DNA of 41,190 nt from a virus: positions 1 to 41,190 of IMG/VR virus record IMGVR_UViG_3300025684_000026. One strand, written 5' to 3'. The position numbers and the translations under genes were made by a program. Position 1 is the first letter of the stretch, and each line of letters opens with the position of its first letter. Shown in pieces: positions 1-9,997 of this stretch. The notes below the pieces were generated by a model. That model was given only the letters and a program-made list of their open reading frames with translations, was not told where the DNA came from and searched no databases.

Positions 1-600
1 CCCTCCTAAAAAAAGATAAACGTTAACAGTGTTAACAGAATCAGGAAAATAATCATCAGCATACCAACCATCCTCTATAGGCTGAGATAAACTAAAGTCA
101 GAATATACGTTAACGTCGTTATTAATTAATTGTTCTAATGTTAAACCAAAACCGATGCCGCCATTTGTTGTTGAGTCGTAGTAAATTGTAACTTGCTGTG
201 CACTGACTGCAGGTTCACAAGGATCTGTATTTTCCGGATTTACACCTGGTTCTATTAAATTAGGGTCTTTATAGTAAACTACAATTGAAGCTGTAGTTGA
301 AGGTGTACATTCTACCTGGTTAACCCAAGTGCCTCCATCAAATGCATAGACTTCAACTGAGTTTTGACTAGGAAAAGGAGACCCAGCATACCAGCCAGTA
401 CTGGCTACATTTTCTAACGAGACATCCGTATAAATCGGTTTACTATTACCTACAATAGTTTCTAAAGAGTTCGGGGTTAAACTACCACTAGACCCATCAT
501 TATCATCCCAATAAAAAGTACCCAACGTACCTTGCGCACCTTCAGTACACGGATTAGATACTCCCCATTTATAATATAAGTTAATTGATTGTAATGCCAT
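1..600 (-). CDS. Truncated repeat-containing tail fibre/appendage protein (N-terminal 200 aa)
   Basis: An open frame starts at the ATG at 598-600 and runs off the window edge without a stop, so only the first 200 residues are visible. The start is supported by a promoter-like box 32 nt upstream (633-642) and by the lack of coding in that gap. The protein contains at least two copies of a module of roughly 90-100 residues. Each has the pattern Y-[TS]-D-x-S-L, then G-W-Y-A, then S-V-[EN]-x-V-x-V-Y, ending near G-G; the copies are separated by Cys-containing, Thr/Pro-rich linkers. Modular repeats directly after baseplate and fibre genes suggest an exported appendage or adhesin. No known family was recognised, and the role is inferred from position. 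Confidence 0.75.
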   Translation of the reverse strand, partial: MALQSINLYYKWGVSNPCTEGAQGTLGTFYWDDNDGSSGSLTPNSLETIVGNSKPIYTDVSLENVASTGWYAGSPFPSQNSVEVYAFDGGTWVNQVECTPSTTASIVVYYKDPNLIEPGVNPENTDPCEPAVSAQQVTIYYDSTTNGGIGFGLTLEQLINNDVNVYSDFSLSQPIEDGWYADDYFPDSVNTVNVYLFLGG

Positions 601-632
601 CTATTGCCTTCTTTTTTATATAGCTTCTGCAA

Positions 633-642
633 TCTATATATC
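633..642 (-). promoter_or_regulatory. Late-promoter-like box GATATATAGA
   Basis: The minus strand reads GATATATAGA, 32 nt before the start of the truncated appendage gene. It matches the GATATATAAA-type box before several other units in this window. The gap between this gene and the preceding fibre gene is 78 nt, room for a separate promoter. A second A/T-rich stretch (CTATATAAAA, about 612-621) is an alternative. Confidence 0.4.
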
Positions 643-678
643 ATAGACTGAAACTTGAGATAAACAAGTTTAACTAGA

Positions 679-3600
679 TTAAAGAGTAAAGCCTAGTGGT
701 GAGATTGGAGATGCAGCCGAAAAACCATTACCCACAGATGTATTTGCAACTAACTGAGCAGCTTTAATCGAGTTAATATTGCTACCCTTTGCCGAATACT
801 TAGCGAATACTTCTAAGTCAAATGAGAATTGCTCGTCGCCTTCATCAAATACATCTAGGCCAATTTTCTTAGAATAAGTAAGGTTAGAAACACTAGAGCC
901 TCTTAGGCCTGCAATATTACCAATATCAGTCGTGTTATCATTACCAGCATAATCCGTCATTCTGTACTGGAATACAATATCAACTGCAATTGCATTACGT
1001 TCACCTTGACTTAAGTATTTTCTAGAAAGATCATTGTCACCATGAACTGAAAGTGATAATAAGTTAATAGGCGACATATATAAGAATGCACCACACGAGC
1101 GCCCCCCTAATAAATACTGATCGTTAGCATCAAAGGACATCTTAAAGGTTCTTCTATCTGCACTAATCATTGTATTAGTATCTCTAAAGCCTAATTGTTT
1201 TAGCGCGAGATTCGATAAACCTAGATGAGTACTTGTCAAGGCCCCGTTTGGAATATTGGCAGTAATTGGCATTGTGTAGATAGCACTGTCTACAATTGCC
1301 TGTAATGCTTGAGTCTGTTCGCTATCCAACATATCATTTGGATCTGATGCAGCCTGCGGCCAAGTTCTAGTAAAGAACGTCTCAATATCTGGATGGTCTT
1401 TATGCATAAAGATACCATTATTATAGGTAGACGTGTTAATGCTGTTTACTGCAGTACAATCAACCGCTTCTGGGTCATAGCCAGCCCATTCTTGGAAGTC
1501 AACTGGAGCAGACTGGTTCTGCGAAGACCAGTATCTACCGAAAGAACCTGCCCAAATGTAGTTAGTTGAATCAGCGTCTCCGTCTGCCGCTAAGAAATTA
1601 GCATCACCACCTTCAAATGTACCATAACTTAAAGTATGTTCATAGAAGCTAAAGTTAGTACTTGAAGTATTTTGAGATGTTACAGCATGCACTGCATATA
1701 GAGAGTGAACGTTAGCGATGTCCATATACCTTGAGTATATAAATTGACCTCTTCTTTGTGCCGATTGATATGGGGTTGGTTGTAGTAGATCATAGCTTGT
1801 AAGTTCATCACCTGTTAAATTCTGGTAAAGAATTGGAGCAAGGTCATACTTACCTTTGCTTGTATAATAAATGTCTGATACAATCTTATCATCAACATCG
1901 TTATCCCCTTGATCATTAGTTACGTTACCAAAGCTGTTTATACCAGCGATAGAACCACTCACAGAAGATCTGTATGCTGGTTTTGTTCTTTCACCTGCAA
2001 TTCTTGAAATTAATTCAAGCTGTGTTGCTTTAGTATTCTCTAGTAAAAGTTTAAACGTCTTGGTTACAATATGACCTTTCTTAATTGAGATTTCAGCAAC
2101 CTCATCTACATAGTAGCCTGCAAAGATCTTATTGTTAGTATTCTTGTTAATAATAGTTACCGTACCGTCTTCAGCAACAAGTTTAACTAGAAGTTCACCT
2201 TTAGCATTATCAATCTGTTGCTGTAACGCTTCGATTTTCTGCTGGAGTTCAGCTAATTTATCATAAACTGAGATTGGCTTTTGCTCAGGTGATAAAAATC
2301 CTGAAGCTAGATTAGTTGCAACGTGAGCGTAATATCTCTCGTTAGATGTAAATGAATCACCAACATGAGTGTAAACACCTTTAGAGTCTAACTCTTCTGT
2401 CAGCCTAACACTAGCAAGCTCGGTCTTGTTTAGATCAACAATATCCTGTAGATCAGTTGTATCTAACTCGGCATCCGGGAAAGTAATTGTAATTGGAGCT
2501 GACCAGTCCGACATGATTGGATTAGCTGGAAAACCAGCTTCAGAAACAGACTTAATTCTAAACTCAACAACTTCACCTTGTTGGATTGGAATATCAAGTT
2601 GATTAAAGTTAACTTTCTGACCATCCTCTATTAAAGAATCCTGCCATACAAACTTTCCAGTCACAAGGTCTTTAGCTCTTTCTCTAACTGGTGTTTTAAC
2701 TTCATTCCAATTTGAGAAGACTGCTGTTTTTTCTCGAGCTTCTTCTGTGAATGACAATTGAGAAACTTCAGGTGCTTTACCGCTAGTTGATAAGTATCTG
2801 TATTGAATAACAAATTGTACAACTCTTTGATCTGTAGTTGAAGCAACCCTTTTATCTGCTGGAATAGACCAAAAGCCTCTAATTCTAAATTTAGGAGTTA
2901 CGTTAGTAACATTAGTATCTGAAGAAAGACTTTGAATCTGGTTTACAATAGATCCATAAAGTCTAGTCTCAGAAGTTCTCTGTTCAATTAGGCTAGCCAA
3001 CTGATTCTTGTCTTTATCAGACTCAATCTGTGACGTATATTTCTTAGTTGATGTTTCAGATCTCTTCTTGACGATTGTATCGTCTAATTTTTTAATTGCT
3101 TCCTCTACTGCAACTTTATCTCTTGATAGCTGTTTAATTTTGTTAGCAGCATCGTTGTCAGTTAAGTGCCTATTTATCTGTACAACACTAAAGTTTGCGG
3201 CATCAATAACCGGAGCGTCCGGTGTAATACCTTCAGTTGAAGGTGGGATTGAATCGTTTTTCAATGCTCTGATAAATTGACCAAAGTCAGCAACTTCTTC
3301 TTTGTAGTAATCTGCAAGAGTTATAACATTTCCGTCCTCATCAACTCTATTTAGATCGTTGCTATAAAAACCAACACCAGGTGACCAATTTTCGGCTAAA
3401 ATTTTAGAATCCGGATCAATTGCTTTAACAAATACTAGAACGCGTTCGTTAAACCCTACGTTAATATCTACATTCAGTTGAATGTTTGTATTCTTATAAA
3501 TTTTAAGTGCGTTAGCGCCAATCCTAATAGCCTCAAAGCCTTCTATTAGCTCTAGTTCGACCTCTCTAGTAGAACTATCAACACGAGTAGCCTTATATTT

Positions 3601-4422
3601 AGTAGTCATCTTACCGGTATTAACGATAAGTTCGTCACCTTCCTTTAAGACTTCAGTATCTTTAACATCTTTGTTAGAGTCTGTATATGTTAGTTTATCT
3701 AATCTATATCTTTTAACTGCCTTTCTTTTAGTTTGGCCGTCAATTGTAACTGTTCTCTTAGAATCATTAATTGCCAATACATCGAAAGAACCAAAGTAAA
3801 GAACACTCTGATAAGGCATATCTCTAAGCTCTTCGTCGAATTGATAAGAAATATTGTTATTATCAATATCTCTAATTACTTGATCGTGGCTTAGTTCTTC
3901 TTGGTTTAAATAATTTTCATTAAAGAAGTCAACAGCGGCTTGACTAGTACTATCAAAAAGAATTCTTTTTACAAGAACTCTCTCAGTATCACTTGGTATT
4001 TGATTTGTAACGTTGAATGAAACTGTTAATAGAGGATTTAAAAAATCCTCAAAGAAATAATTAGATTTTACGTTAAATTGCTCCGGCTTTATAAAAGTTT
4101 TAATGTCGTTCGCCGGGCTCTTAAGTCTAGATGTAATTACATTCTGATAAGAACCATCTGAAAGCCTAACTTTAGTGTTACCTTTACCAAGACCACTTAG
4201 GGCTTTAAGATTAGTATTTAAACGTTCAAGTTCGCGTTTCATGTAGCCAAAAGAAGGCACATAAACAGTTGTTGTCCCACCTTCACCGTTTAAGATTTCA
4301 AGTGGCACGTTCTTCTCTTGGGTTGTAATCGCTTCGTTTATACGTTCGAAGGTCTTCAACGAGTTAGTGTTTATCTCGAGAAGTTTCTTAACTGTGCTGG
4401 AAATTGAGTTGTTTGTATTCAT
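679..4422 (-). CDS. Large tail fibre or baseplate appendage protein with FN3-like region
   Basis: A 1247-residue protein, the longest in the window, lying after the wedge and fibre genes with a 1-nt gap from the gene upstream. The N-terminal ~110 residues are charged and helical and could be the attachment part. Residues about 515-655 look like a fibronectin type III fold, with the typical V-x-F-R-I-K-S-V-S-E-A-G strand and a closing W-S-A-P-I-T-I-T-F. There are coiled-coil-like stretches near 430-500 (Lys/Asp/Glu/Gln-rich) and near 730-750 (LAELQQKIEALQQQIDNA). The remaining ~450 residues are Asn/Ser/Thr-rich, as in fibre shafts and tips. A structural role is inferred from size, composition and position; no specific T4 counterpart (gp10, gp12 or long-tail-fibre subunit) can be assigned. 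Confidence 0.7.
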   Translation of the reverse strand: MNTNNSISSTVKKLLEINTNSLKTFERINEAITTQEKNVPLEILNGEGGTTTVYVPSFGYMKRELERLNTNLKALSGLGKGNTKVRLSDGSYQNVITSRLKSPANDIKTFIKPEQFNVKSNYFFEDFLNPLLTVSFNVTNQIPSDTERVLVKRILFDSTSQAAVDFFNENYLNQEELSHDQVIRDIDNNNISYQFDEELRDMPYQSVLYFGSFDVLAINDSKRTVTIDGQTKRKAVKRYRLDKLTYTDSNKDVKDTEVLKEGDELIVNTGKMTTKYKATRVDSSTREVELELIEGFEAIRIGANALKIYKNTNIQLNVDINVGFNERVLVFVKAIDPDSKILAENWSPGVGFYSNDLNRVDEDGNVITLADYYKEEVADFGQFIRALKNDSIPPSTEGITPDAPVIDAANFSVVQINRHLTDNDAANKIKQLSRDKVAVEEAIKKLDDTIVKKRSETSTKKYTSQIESDKDKNQLASLIEQRTSETRLYGSIVNQIQSLSSDTNVTNVTPKFRIRGFWSIPADKRVASTTDQRVVQFVIQYRYLSTSGKAPEVSQLSFTEEAREKTAVFSNWNEVKTPVRERAKDLVTGKFVWQDSLIEDGQKVNFNQLDIPIQQGEVVEFRIKSVSEAGFPANPIMSDWSAPITITFPDAELDTTDLQDIVDLNKTELASVRLTEELDSKGVYTHVGDSFTSNERYYAHVATNLASGFLSPEQKPISVYDKLAELQQKIEALQQQIDNAKGELLVKLVAEDGTVTIINKNTNNKIFAGYYVDEVAEISIKKGHIVTKTFKLLLENTKATQLELISRIAGERTKPAYRSSVSGSIAGINSFGNVTNDQGDNDVDDKIVSDIYYTSKGKYDLAPILYQNLTGDELTSYDLLQPTPYQSAQRRGQFIYSRYMDIANVHSLYAVHAVTSQNTSSTNFSFYEHTLSYGTFEGGDANFLAADGDADSTNYIWAGSFGRYWSSQNQSAPVDFQEWAGYDPEAVDCTAVNSINTSTYNNGIFMHKDHPDIETFFTRTWPQAASDPNDMLDSEQTQALQAIVDSAIYTMPITANIPNGALTSTHLGLSNLALKQLGFRDTNTMISADRRTFKMSFDANDQYLLGGRSCGAFLYMSPINLLSLSVHGDNDLSRKYLSQGERNAIAVDIVFQYRMTDYAGNDNTTDIGNIAGLRGSSVSNLTYSKKIGLDVFDEGDEQFSFDLEVFAKYSAKGSNINSIKAAQLVANTSVGNGFSAASPISPLGFTL

Positions 4423-4423
4423 C

Positions 4424-6358
4424 TTATCTTAATATGTCCACTTCAAAAATGTAGTTTATAGGGTCGATACACACAACCTCAATATATGGCTTATTGCTAA
4501 TAAGCTGTACCGGCTGTAGAGTTGCAATCGTCTTATCGTACTCAGTAGTGCGGCCTGTATATATGTTAATTGAGTTACCACCCATGTTTATTGTATCGAA
4601 AGAGATCTTAAATAATTGACCAGCTTTCCATGCAAACGAACCATCGTCAAGGTATATATCTAGGTCATCATTAGGGTCATTTGTTAACAAATTCTGTAAG
4701 CTTAATCTATTCGTGTAGTTTAACAATTTAGCATAAACACCAAATGCTTGAGCGCCTTGACCTCCTGCTCCAACATCAAATGGACTGCTTGTAGTAATCA
4801 ACGTTGGAGTACCAACTTGATCCCACTTAAAAGCCGGCGTAATAGAGTAACCGTTTACGTCGTTTATAATCTTAATCTTTTCAGGATTAGACTTGTCAAT
4901 TCTCGTACCAGCACCAGCAAAGATCACATCAGTGTTATACTGAATCTCAGTAGGAATAGTACCGTCAATCATTGAATTAATGCGGTCATGTGCTTTAGTA
5001 ATAAGCTGCAATAATGAGTCTGAGTCCTGTAGTTGCAGAGATGCATTTTGCATCTGTTGTTCAACATCAGCTATTCTAGCAACAAGTTCATCGTTCTCTT
5101 GACTACCAACTACCAGATTCTCTACGCTATCTAATCTCTCTGCTAGATAACCATATCTCCTGTTAGCTTCCACCAACAACTCGGTTGCATTCTCTAGAGC
5201 TGTAGTCGTATCCATAAAGAGATCCATTGAGAATGTAGTAAAGTCATTTACTGAGGTCTCAACGCCAACGTTATCTAAAGAAGAGTTAAACTTAAGATTT
5301 AGCTTTAAAGAAAAAGCGTTACCATTAAGTCCTGTAACTTCATTTGGCTTAAATTTAATCTGCTCATGTATCTTAGAACCAGCTCCACCGGTAGACTGAA
5401 TCTCATCTAATATTAGAATACCATATAGATTAGTTGCTCTTTGTGAAGGATTTGAAACGCTAGCTAAGTCATAGTAAACCAAAATGGCATTGAAAGTAAA
5501 CTGTTGACCTGTTTTAGCAAAGTCTAATAAATTCTCAACATCAGATACATTTGCAATCTGAGCATATGAGGTATCGTTGAATACAATTTGTACGCTATCG
5601 GTTGCATTTGGATTAATGTTGTAATAGGCCTCACCTGTACCTACGTCGTAAGTGTCTACAACTGAGAATAGGTTGATGTTTGGATCTGGGTGGTTTTGAC
5701 CCGATCTGCCTTCAATTGTATTATCAGCATAAAGTTTAGTTGCTGTAGTATTGTATTGTCTAGGCTGAAAAAGAACAGTAGGTGTCGAACCTACCGAAGT
5801 TGGCACATTAATATAAACTTCATGGTATGCATTACCTTTATAAGCAATGTCGTTCTCAGCATCAATAGTACCAATATACTTAACTACTCGATCATAAACA
5901 GCACCAGTCTGAATAGAATTATTCTCTTCAGTTAGAGCACCAATAGTAGCCTCGTTTGAGTCAGCAGTTCTAAATCTAATCGCACCTAGAACGCTTAACC
6001 ATTTAAAGAATAATTTTTCAGCGTCTGACTGAAGAATTATTGGATCGTAATCGTCATCTTGTAATAAGAGCTCTTCAGCGTTTAATGCATAATTCTGAAA
6101 AGTCTGTGCAAAATCAATATTTGGCGCGCCAGCAGAATAGGTACTTCCAGATGCATTAACAAGGTTTAAACCAAAGTTAATTGTATTTGCACCATTTGTG
6201 GATTGTGTAAAATCAGGTAAATCCAATAACGCATAACGACTAAACTCAAAGTTCAGGTCAGGATTATTGAACGCCCTAGTCATATCTCTAGCAGAAGACG
6301 CAAAAGCGTACATCGTGCCGCCTCTTGGTTGAGGTATTCTAACTAACGGAGTTGCCAT
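4424..6358 (-). CDS. Putative tail fibre/baseplate appendage protein
   Basis: A 644-residue protein with Asn/Thr/Ser-rich, beta-strand-prone sequence. A central coiled-coil-like segment lies at about 395-470, with LVARIADVEQQMQNASLQLQ as its core, followed by a compact C-terminal domain of about 170 residues. This order of globular head, trimeric coiled coil and C-terminal tip is common in fibre and short-fibre subunits. The gene lies between a small beta-rich protein and the 1247-residue appendage gene in an apparent operon. No enzymatic motif was seen and the family was not recognised. Fibre or wedge-linker subunit is the best inference. Confidence 0.65.
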   Translation of the reverse strand: MATPLVRIPQPRGGTMYAFASSARDMTRAFNNPDLNFEFSRYALLDLPDFTQSTNGANTINFGLNLVNASGSTYSAGAPNIDFAQTFQNYALNAEELLLQDDDYDPIILQSDAEKLFFKWLSVLGAIRFRTADSNEATIGALTEENNSIQTGAVYDRVVKYIGTIDAENDIAYKGNAYHEVYINVPTSVGSTPTVLFQPRQYNTTATKLYADNTIEGRSGQNHPDPNINLFSVVDTYDVGTGEAYYNINPNATDSVQIVFNDTSYAQIANVSDVENLLDFAKTGQQFTFNAILVYYDLASVSNPSQRATNLYGILILDEIQSTGGAGSKIHEQIKFKPNEVTGLNGNAFSLKLNLKFNSSLDNVGVETSVNDFTTFSMDLFMDTTTALENATELLVEANRRYGYLAERLDSVENLVVGSQENDELVARIADVEQQMQNASLQLQDSDSLLQLITKAHDRINSMIDGTIPTEIQYNTDVIFAGAGTRIDKSNPEKIKIINDVNGYSITPAFKWDQVGTPTLITTSSPFDVGAGGQGAQAFGVYAKLLNYTNRLSLQNLLTNDPNDDLDIYLDDGSFAWKAGQLFKISFDTINMGGNSINIYTGRTTEYDKTIATLQPVQLISNKPYIEVVCIDPINYIFEVDILR

Positions 6359-6380
6359 TTATATTCTTTTAATTTATTAC

Positions 6381-6947
6381 TTATGATATAGTTGCAGCAT
6401 GTGATGAGATCACATACCAAACTGTACCGATATATCTTAATGTTACGGTTGAGTTCTGTCCATCTAAGCTAATAGAAGTTGCTCCTAGTGTTGGTCCTGC
6501 TTGAACACCCACTGTAACATCACTAGTATTAACGTTAATAATAGTTACTTCTTGACCCTCGATACCTGCTGGTAACAAGAATGTTGTATTTACAAAATAC
6601 GATGATTCAGCTAAAGAAACCGGATTTGATGTTGCAGTTGGAGATACAGCGCTACCTTCAACACCAGACTTTACAATCTCGCCGGCCATCGTAGTTCTTG
6701 CAGCAAATTCAACATCAACGTCTAAATCAATACCGGATGTTGTAAATGTAGCAATGTTTGTTGTACCGTTAAGTACTGTTAAAGCAGCTACTGTCGCAGA
6801 TGAAATATTCTGAATAGTAGCATTTGTAGGATCTAGAAGTGCCTGTAGATCAGCAATATCGTCATTTACCAACTGAAAGTTACTGTTAATAACTGGTCTA
6901 GAAGATGAGATAGAATCTGTTCCTAAAATTTGTGTAATGTTTGCCAT
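6381..6947 (-). CDS. Small beta-rich virion protein, possible fibre or fibre-tip subunit
   Basis: A 188-residue protein rich in Thr, Ser, Val and Ala with almost no charged clusters. The N-terminus (ITQILGTDSISSSRPVINSN) resembles short phage structural proteins that begin with a 'D-x-I-x-x-S-R-x-x-I-N-x-N-F' segment before a coiled coil, here DDIADLQALLD. The C-terminal half is regular beta-strand sequence ending in V-T-L-R-Y-I-G-T-V-W-Y-V-I-S, typical of fibre-tip or head-binding domains. It follows the gp7-like wedge gene with a 10-nt gap. The structural role is inferred from composition and neighbourhood. Confidence 0.6.
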   Translation of the reverse strand: MANITQILGTDSISSSRPVINSNFQLVNDDIADLQALLDPTNATIQNISSATVAALTVLNGTTNIATFTTSGIDLDVDVEFAARTTMAGEIVKSGVEGSAVSPTATSNPVSLAESSYFVNTTFLLPAGIEGQEVTIINVNTSDVTVGVQAGPTLGATSISLDGQNSTVTLRYIGTVWYVISSHAATIS

Positions 6948-6957
6948 TTTTGTTTAA

Positions 6958-9735
6958 TTATTTTACATTTATCATATTACGTTTGACGAAGTTGTGGTTA
7001 CCGTTAGTATCTTCAACCTCAAGTGTAATCTCGTAAGCACCTGGGTCTTGGAATATATAGGTTAACCACATACTATCATAGTATATATCATTTATTTCAG
7101 GGTTGCTTCTGTTTACAATGCCCCACTTTGGGTTTTTAATACCCGGCATGTTAGTAGCATCAGCTGCAATTGTAACGTGAGTTGATCTTTCAACCTCAGT
7201 ATATTCTCTAAAAATCTTAGTGTCATCAAAGCCTGGATTGTAATGAACTACATGTAATTCACCGTCGACTGATATTGTACTTGCTCCAGCTGCAGTAACA
7301 GTAACGTTCTCAAAGTCATAGTTTTTAGAATACTCTTTACCAACGGCTAACATATACAAGAATGTATCAGCATAGCCATCACCGTTAGTATCGTGAAAAA
7401 CAGAGTTCCAGTTAAACTTTTGAATGATCGGGTCTGTTGAGTTATTTAACTCATCTCTAATTGCTTCCCATTCTGCTTCATACGCGCTAGTATTAATAGG
7501 TGAACTTGGTGTTGGACTTGTAATTATATGTGAACCTGTTGTTATAACTTCAGTGTTCGGGTCTTTAAAGTTAATTAAAATTTCATCGCCATACGCTATA
7601 TCATAAACTTTAAAAGAGGCGGCTAAATCACTACCAACTCTAGTTGCATCCCAAGAAAGATGTTCAGTGTCCCTCCATCTAAATCTAGACTCATTAAATT
7701 GGTAAGGTCCTGTAGTCTCTGAAAAACCAGCCTCAGTTAATGGATCTTTGTATCTTCTTACTGTTGAAAACCTAATACCTTGGCTTTCGTCATGTGTATA
7801 ATTAGATCTATCAAGAGTATCATATAGACTTGCAATAGCCTCGTCTACGGTTACACTACTGTCCTGTGCATTGTTCCAATAGCCACCTGATTTATCCCAG
7901 TTTAAGCCTTTGTCATTCCATCTTGCTGGATCTAACCACTGGTAGATTCCATAGAGTTCAACATCCTTTAATTTAACTTGGAAAAGATCTCTTTCTCTAT
8001 AATGCGAACGATGTCCAAACAGGTCGTAAACTCGCATTTCAACAGTGTAGTTACCTTCATAAGGCACTATGATAGGCATTGTTAGGTAGTTGTCAATATC
8101 ACCACGAACTTCAAAGTTAAAGCCTTTAGGTCCGTTTACAAGCCATTCAACTTCATATGCCCAACGTTTCCACCAGTCATCCCATGTAATTAAGAGCTGA
8201 GGGTTTGGGTCAATTGCATCATTCCAGTTAAAATCAGCATCGTACCATGTGTCCTTAAAGGATTCACTACCATCTAAGATAACTGGACAACCAACCTGAA
8301 TATCCTTGTTAAAAGTTCTTAAATCTCTTTCAATGTAGTACTCATAAAAATCATTATAGATGTCTTCAAGCTCTTGTAGTTGAACTGTAGTTGCAGTTGC
8401 AAAATCAGCTGGCGTAAAGCTCAAGTATGTCTGATAATCAGCACTATTCTTATCTAATGTTGTTTGCAGCACTAGGGCTAAATCTTCAATAAAAAGTGTT
8501 CTACCTTCCGGTGCAACTTTAAATTTAATATTATGTCCTTCACTTATAAAGCCGATTTCATTTTGAACGTTCCATACGTTCATGCTTCTTTGTGTAAAGT
8601 AATCACCTTCAGCTGTAATATCTACAATCTTAGTATTTAGCGGCAGATACTCACGTTGTAACTTCTGCTTTAAACCATAGAGCTTAATTAAGATTTCATC
8701 CGGTGTATATTCAAAGACCTCATCTACTGTCGGAATATCCCACTGGTCAACACCACCGTTAGGCTCATTTAATCGATAGACCAGGCTAAAGCGACTAGTC
8801 TTCTTCATTGTACTTGAAGGAATTTGTACTGTTAACTTCTTACGCAACATCTCACCGCGCACTGAAGAGTTAGGCACTGGAATTGCAAAAAGTTTACCAA
8901 AAGAAGATTTACTCTTATCAACGTTCATCCAATATTCCTTAAGGGTTATATTATTATAACCAAAGAAGTCAATCGCATTTAGGATTGCCTTATATGTACC
9001 AACGAATGGTTTAATATTATGTAGCTCTAGTAAGAGCTCTTTACGCTTTCTGTTTAATAGTTTATAGTCAGGGCTCTGTTCCGAAATATCATGCTCTTTA
9101 AAGAGTAAAAAGTCACCTTCATCTAGAGTTGCTCCAAAATTTCGTAGTAAGGTCTTAAGCCTTTCGTCTTCGGCAACCACCTCGCCATAGAATACAATCT
9201 GAGCGACTTGTGTCTCAATTCCATTAAGCACATCATAAATACCTAGGACTCGTCTGTGCGGCCCGTCAGTGTCCGATCTTAAAGCTATATTTAACTGCAG
9301 TGCTTGATTGCTTAACTTTTTAAAGTCTAGTTTCTCATAGTACTTAACACCATCAACAACATTATAAGGCGCAACTGACTGTAGCTGTGGATCTAACGTG
9401 AGTTCTTTATGGTGTGTAACTACAGGTTGGCCATTCTTCATTTCTGCACCGTAGATAAAAACATCGCTAGAAGATCCTTTTTCGTCAATCCACTTACAAA
9501 CTAACTTTGAACCAACTGAATTCTCAATTGGTTGAATTAAACCGGGCATTGTTGCAGATGTAGTTTGACCTGCATAGTAATAACCAGTCTCCTCTAATAA
9601 GAAAATATTAGCAGTTTCATAGAGTCCAACAGATACTGCGTCTAAATAGACAACACCCTGCCAGATACCGCTATCATTTTTGACCATGTTCATATCATAG
9701 TCAAACCCTTTAAAAAATCTTAGCTTATCGTACAT
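6958..9735 (-). CDS. gp7/gpI-like baseplate wedge protein with PKD-like domains
   Basis: A 925-residue protein directly after the gp6-like gene and a 90-residue protein, the position of T4 gene 7. Residues about 190-300 (…LLNRKRKELLLELHNIKPFVGTYKAI… region) resemble the tail protein I segment that T4 gp7 shares with P2 gpI, including the G-T-Y-K-A-I-L-N-A-I-D-F-F-G helix. Two later parts look like PKD or Ig-like modules. One lies at about 480-600, with C-P-V-I-L-D-G-S-E-S then Y-T-V-E-M-R-V-Y-D-L-F-G. The other is at the C-terminus, with Y-E-I-T-L-E-V-E-D-T-N-G-N. T4 gp7 is about 1030 residues, so the size is comparable. It would form the rigid core of the baseplate wedge. The start overlaps the upstream gene by 11 nt. 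Confidence 0.65.
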   Translation of the reverse strand: MYDKLRFFKGFDYDMNMVKNDSGIWQGVVYLDAVSVGLYETANIFLLEETGYYYAGQTTSATMPGLIQPIENSVGSKLVCKWIDEKGSSSDVFIYGAEMKNGQPVVTHHKELTLDPQLQSVAPYNVVDGVKYYEKLDFKKLSNQALQLNIALRSDTDGPHRRVLGIYDVLNGIETQVAQIVFYGEVVAEDERLKTLLRNFGATLDEGDFLLFKEHDISEQSPDYKLLNRKRKELLLELHNIKPFVGTYKAILNAIDFFGYNNITLKEYWMNVDKSKSSFGKLFAIPVPNSSVRGEMLRKKLTVQIPSSTMKKTSRFSLVYRLNEPNGGVDQWDIPTVDEVFEYTPDEILIKLYGLKQKLQREYLPLNTKIVDITAEGDYFTQRSMNVWNVQNEIGFISEGHNIKFKVAPEGRTLFIEDLALVLQTTLDKNSADYQTYLSFTPADFATATTVQLQELEDIYNDFYEYYIERDLRTFNKDIQVGCPVILDGSESFKDTWYDADFNWNDAIDPNPQLLITWDDWWKRWAYEVEWLVNGPKGFNFEVRGDIDNYLTMPIIVPYEGNYTVEMRVYDLFGHRSHYRERDLFQVKLKDVELYGIYQWLDPARWNDKGLNWDKSGGYWNNAQDSSVTVDEAIASLYDTLDRSNYTHDESQGIRFSTVRRYKDPLTEAGFSETTGPYQFNESRFRWRDTEHLSWDATRVGSDLAASFKVYDIAYGDEILINFKDPNTEVITTGSHIITSPTPSSPINTSAYEAEWEAIRDELNNSTDPIIQKFNWNSVFHDTNGDGYADTFLYMLAVGKEYSKNYDFENVTVTAAGASTISVDGELHVVHYNPGFDDTKIFREYTEVERSTHVTIAADATNMPGIKNPKWGIVNRSNPEINDIYYDSMWLTYIFQDPGAYEITLEVEDTNGNHNFVKRNMINVK

Positions 9736-9997
9736 TTGTATCGTCTTTTTCTACAGTATAGTTTTTAAACGTTTTTAGATGTTTAACACCCTTAATAATA
9801 TTGTAAAAATAATCATTAAGGAATAACATAAAATCTTTAATTACTTGATTTCTCTGAATATGTTTAGAGGTCATCAGGTTAAAAAGTTTATCCTTATAAT
9901 CATATCCAGTATTAAGTCTAGAGTCTTTACGGTGCTTTGCAACGTTGTAAATCTTTACGCGCTTATATTGTAATAAATCTTTGAACGGTGTTGCCAT
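9725..9997 (-). CDS. Small basic protein between wedge genes
   Basis: A 90-residue basic protein (many Lys, Arg and Tyr). Its stop overlaps the start of the gp7-like gene by 11 nt, and its start shares one base with the stop of the gp6-like gene, so all three are probably translationally coupled. No motif or signal peptide was seen. The family was not recognised. A minor baseplate component or wedge-assembly factor is plausible from position only. Confidence 0.6.
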   Translation of the reverse strand: MATPFKDLLQYKRVKIYNVAKHRKDSRLNTGYDYKDKLFNLMTSKHIQRNQVIKDFMLFLNDYFYNIIKGVKHLKTFKNYTVEKDDTNVR

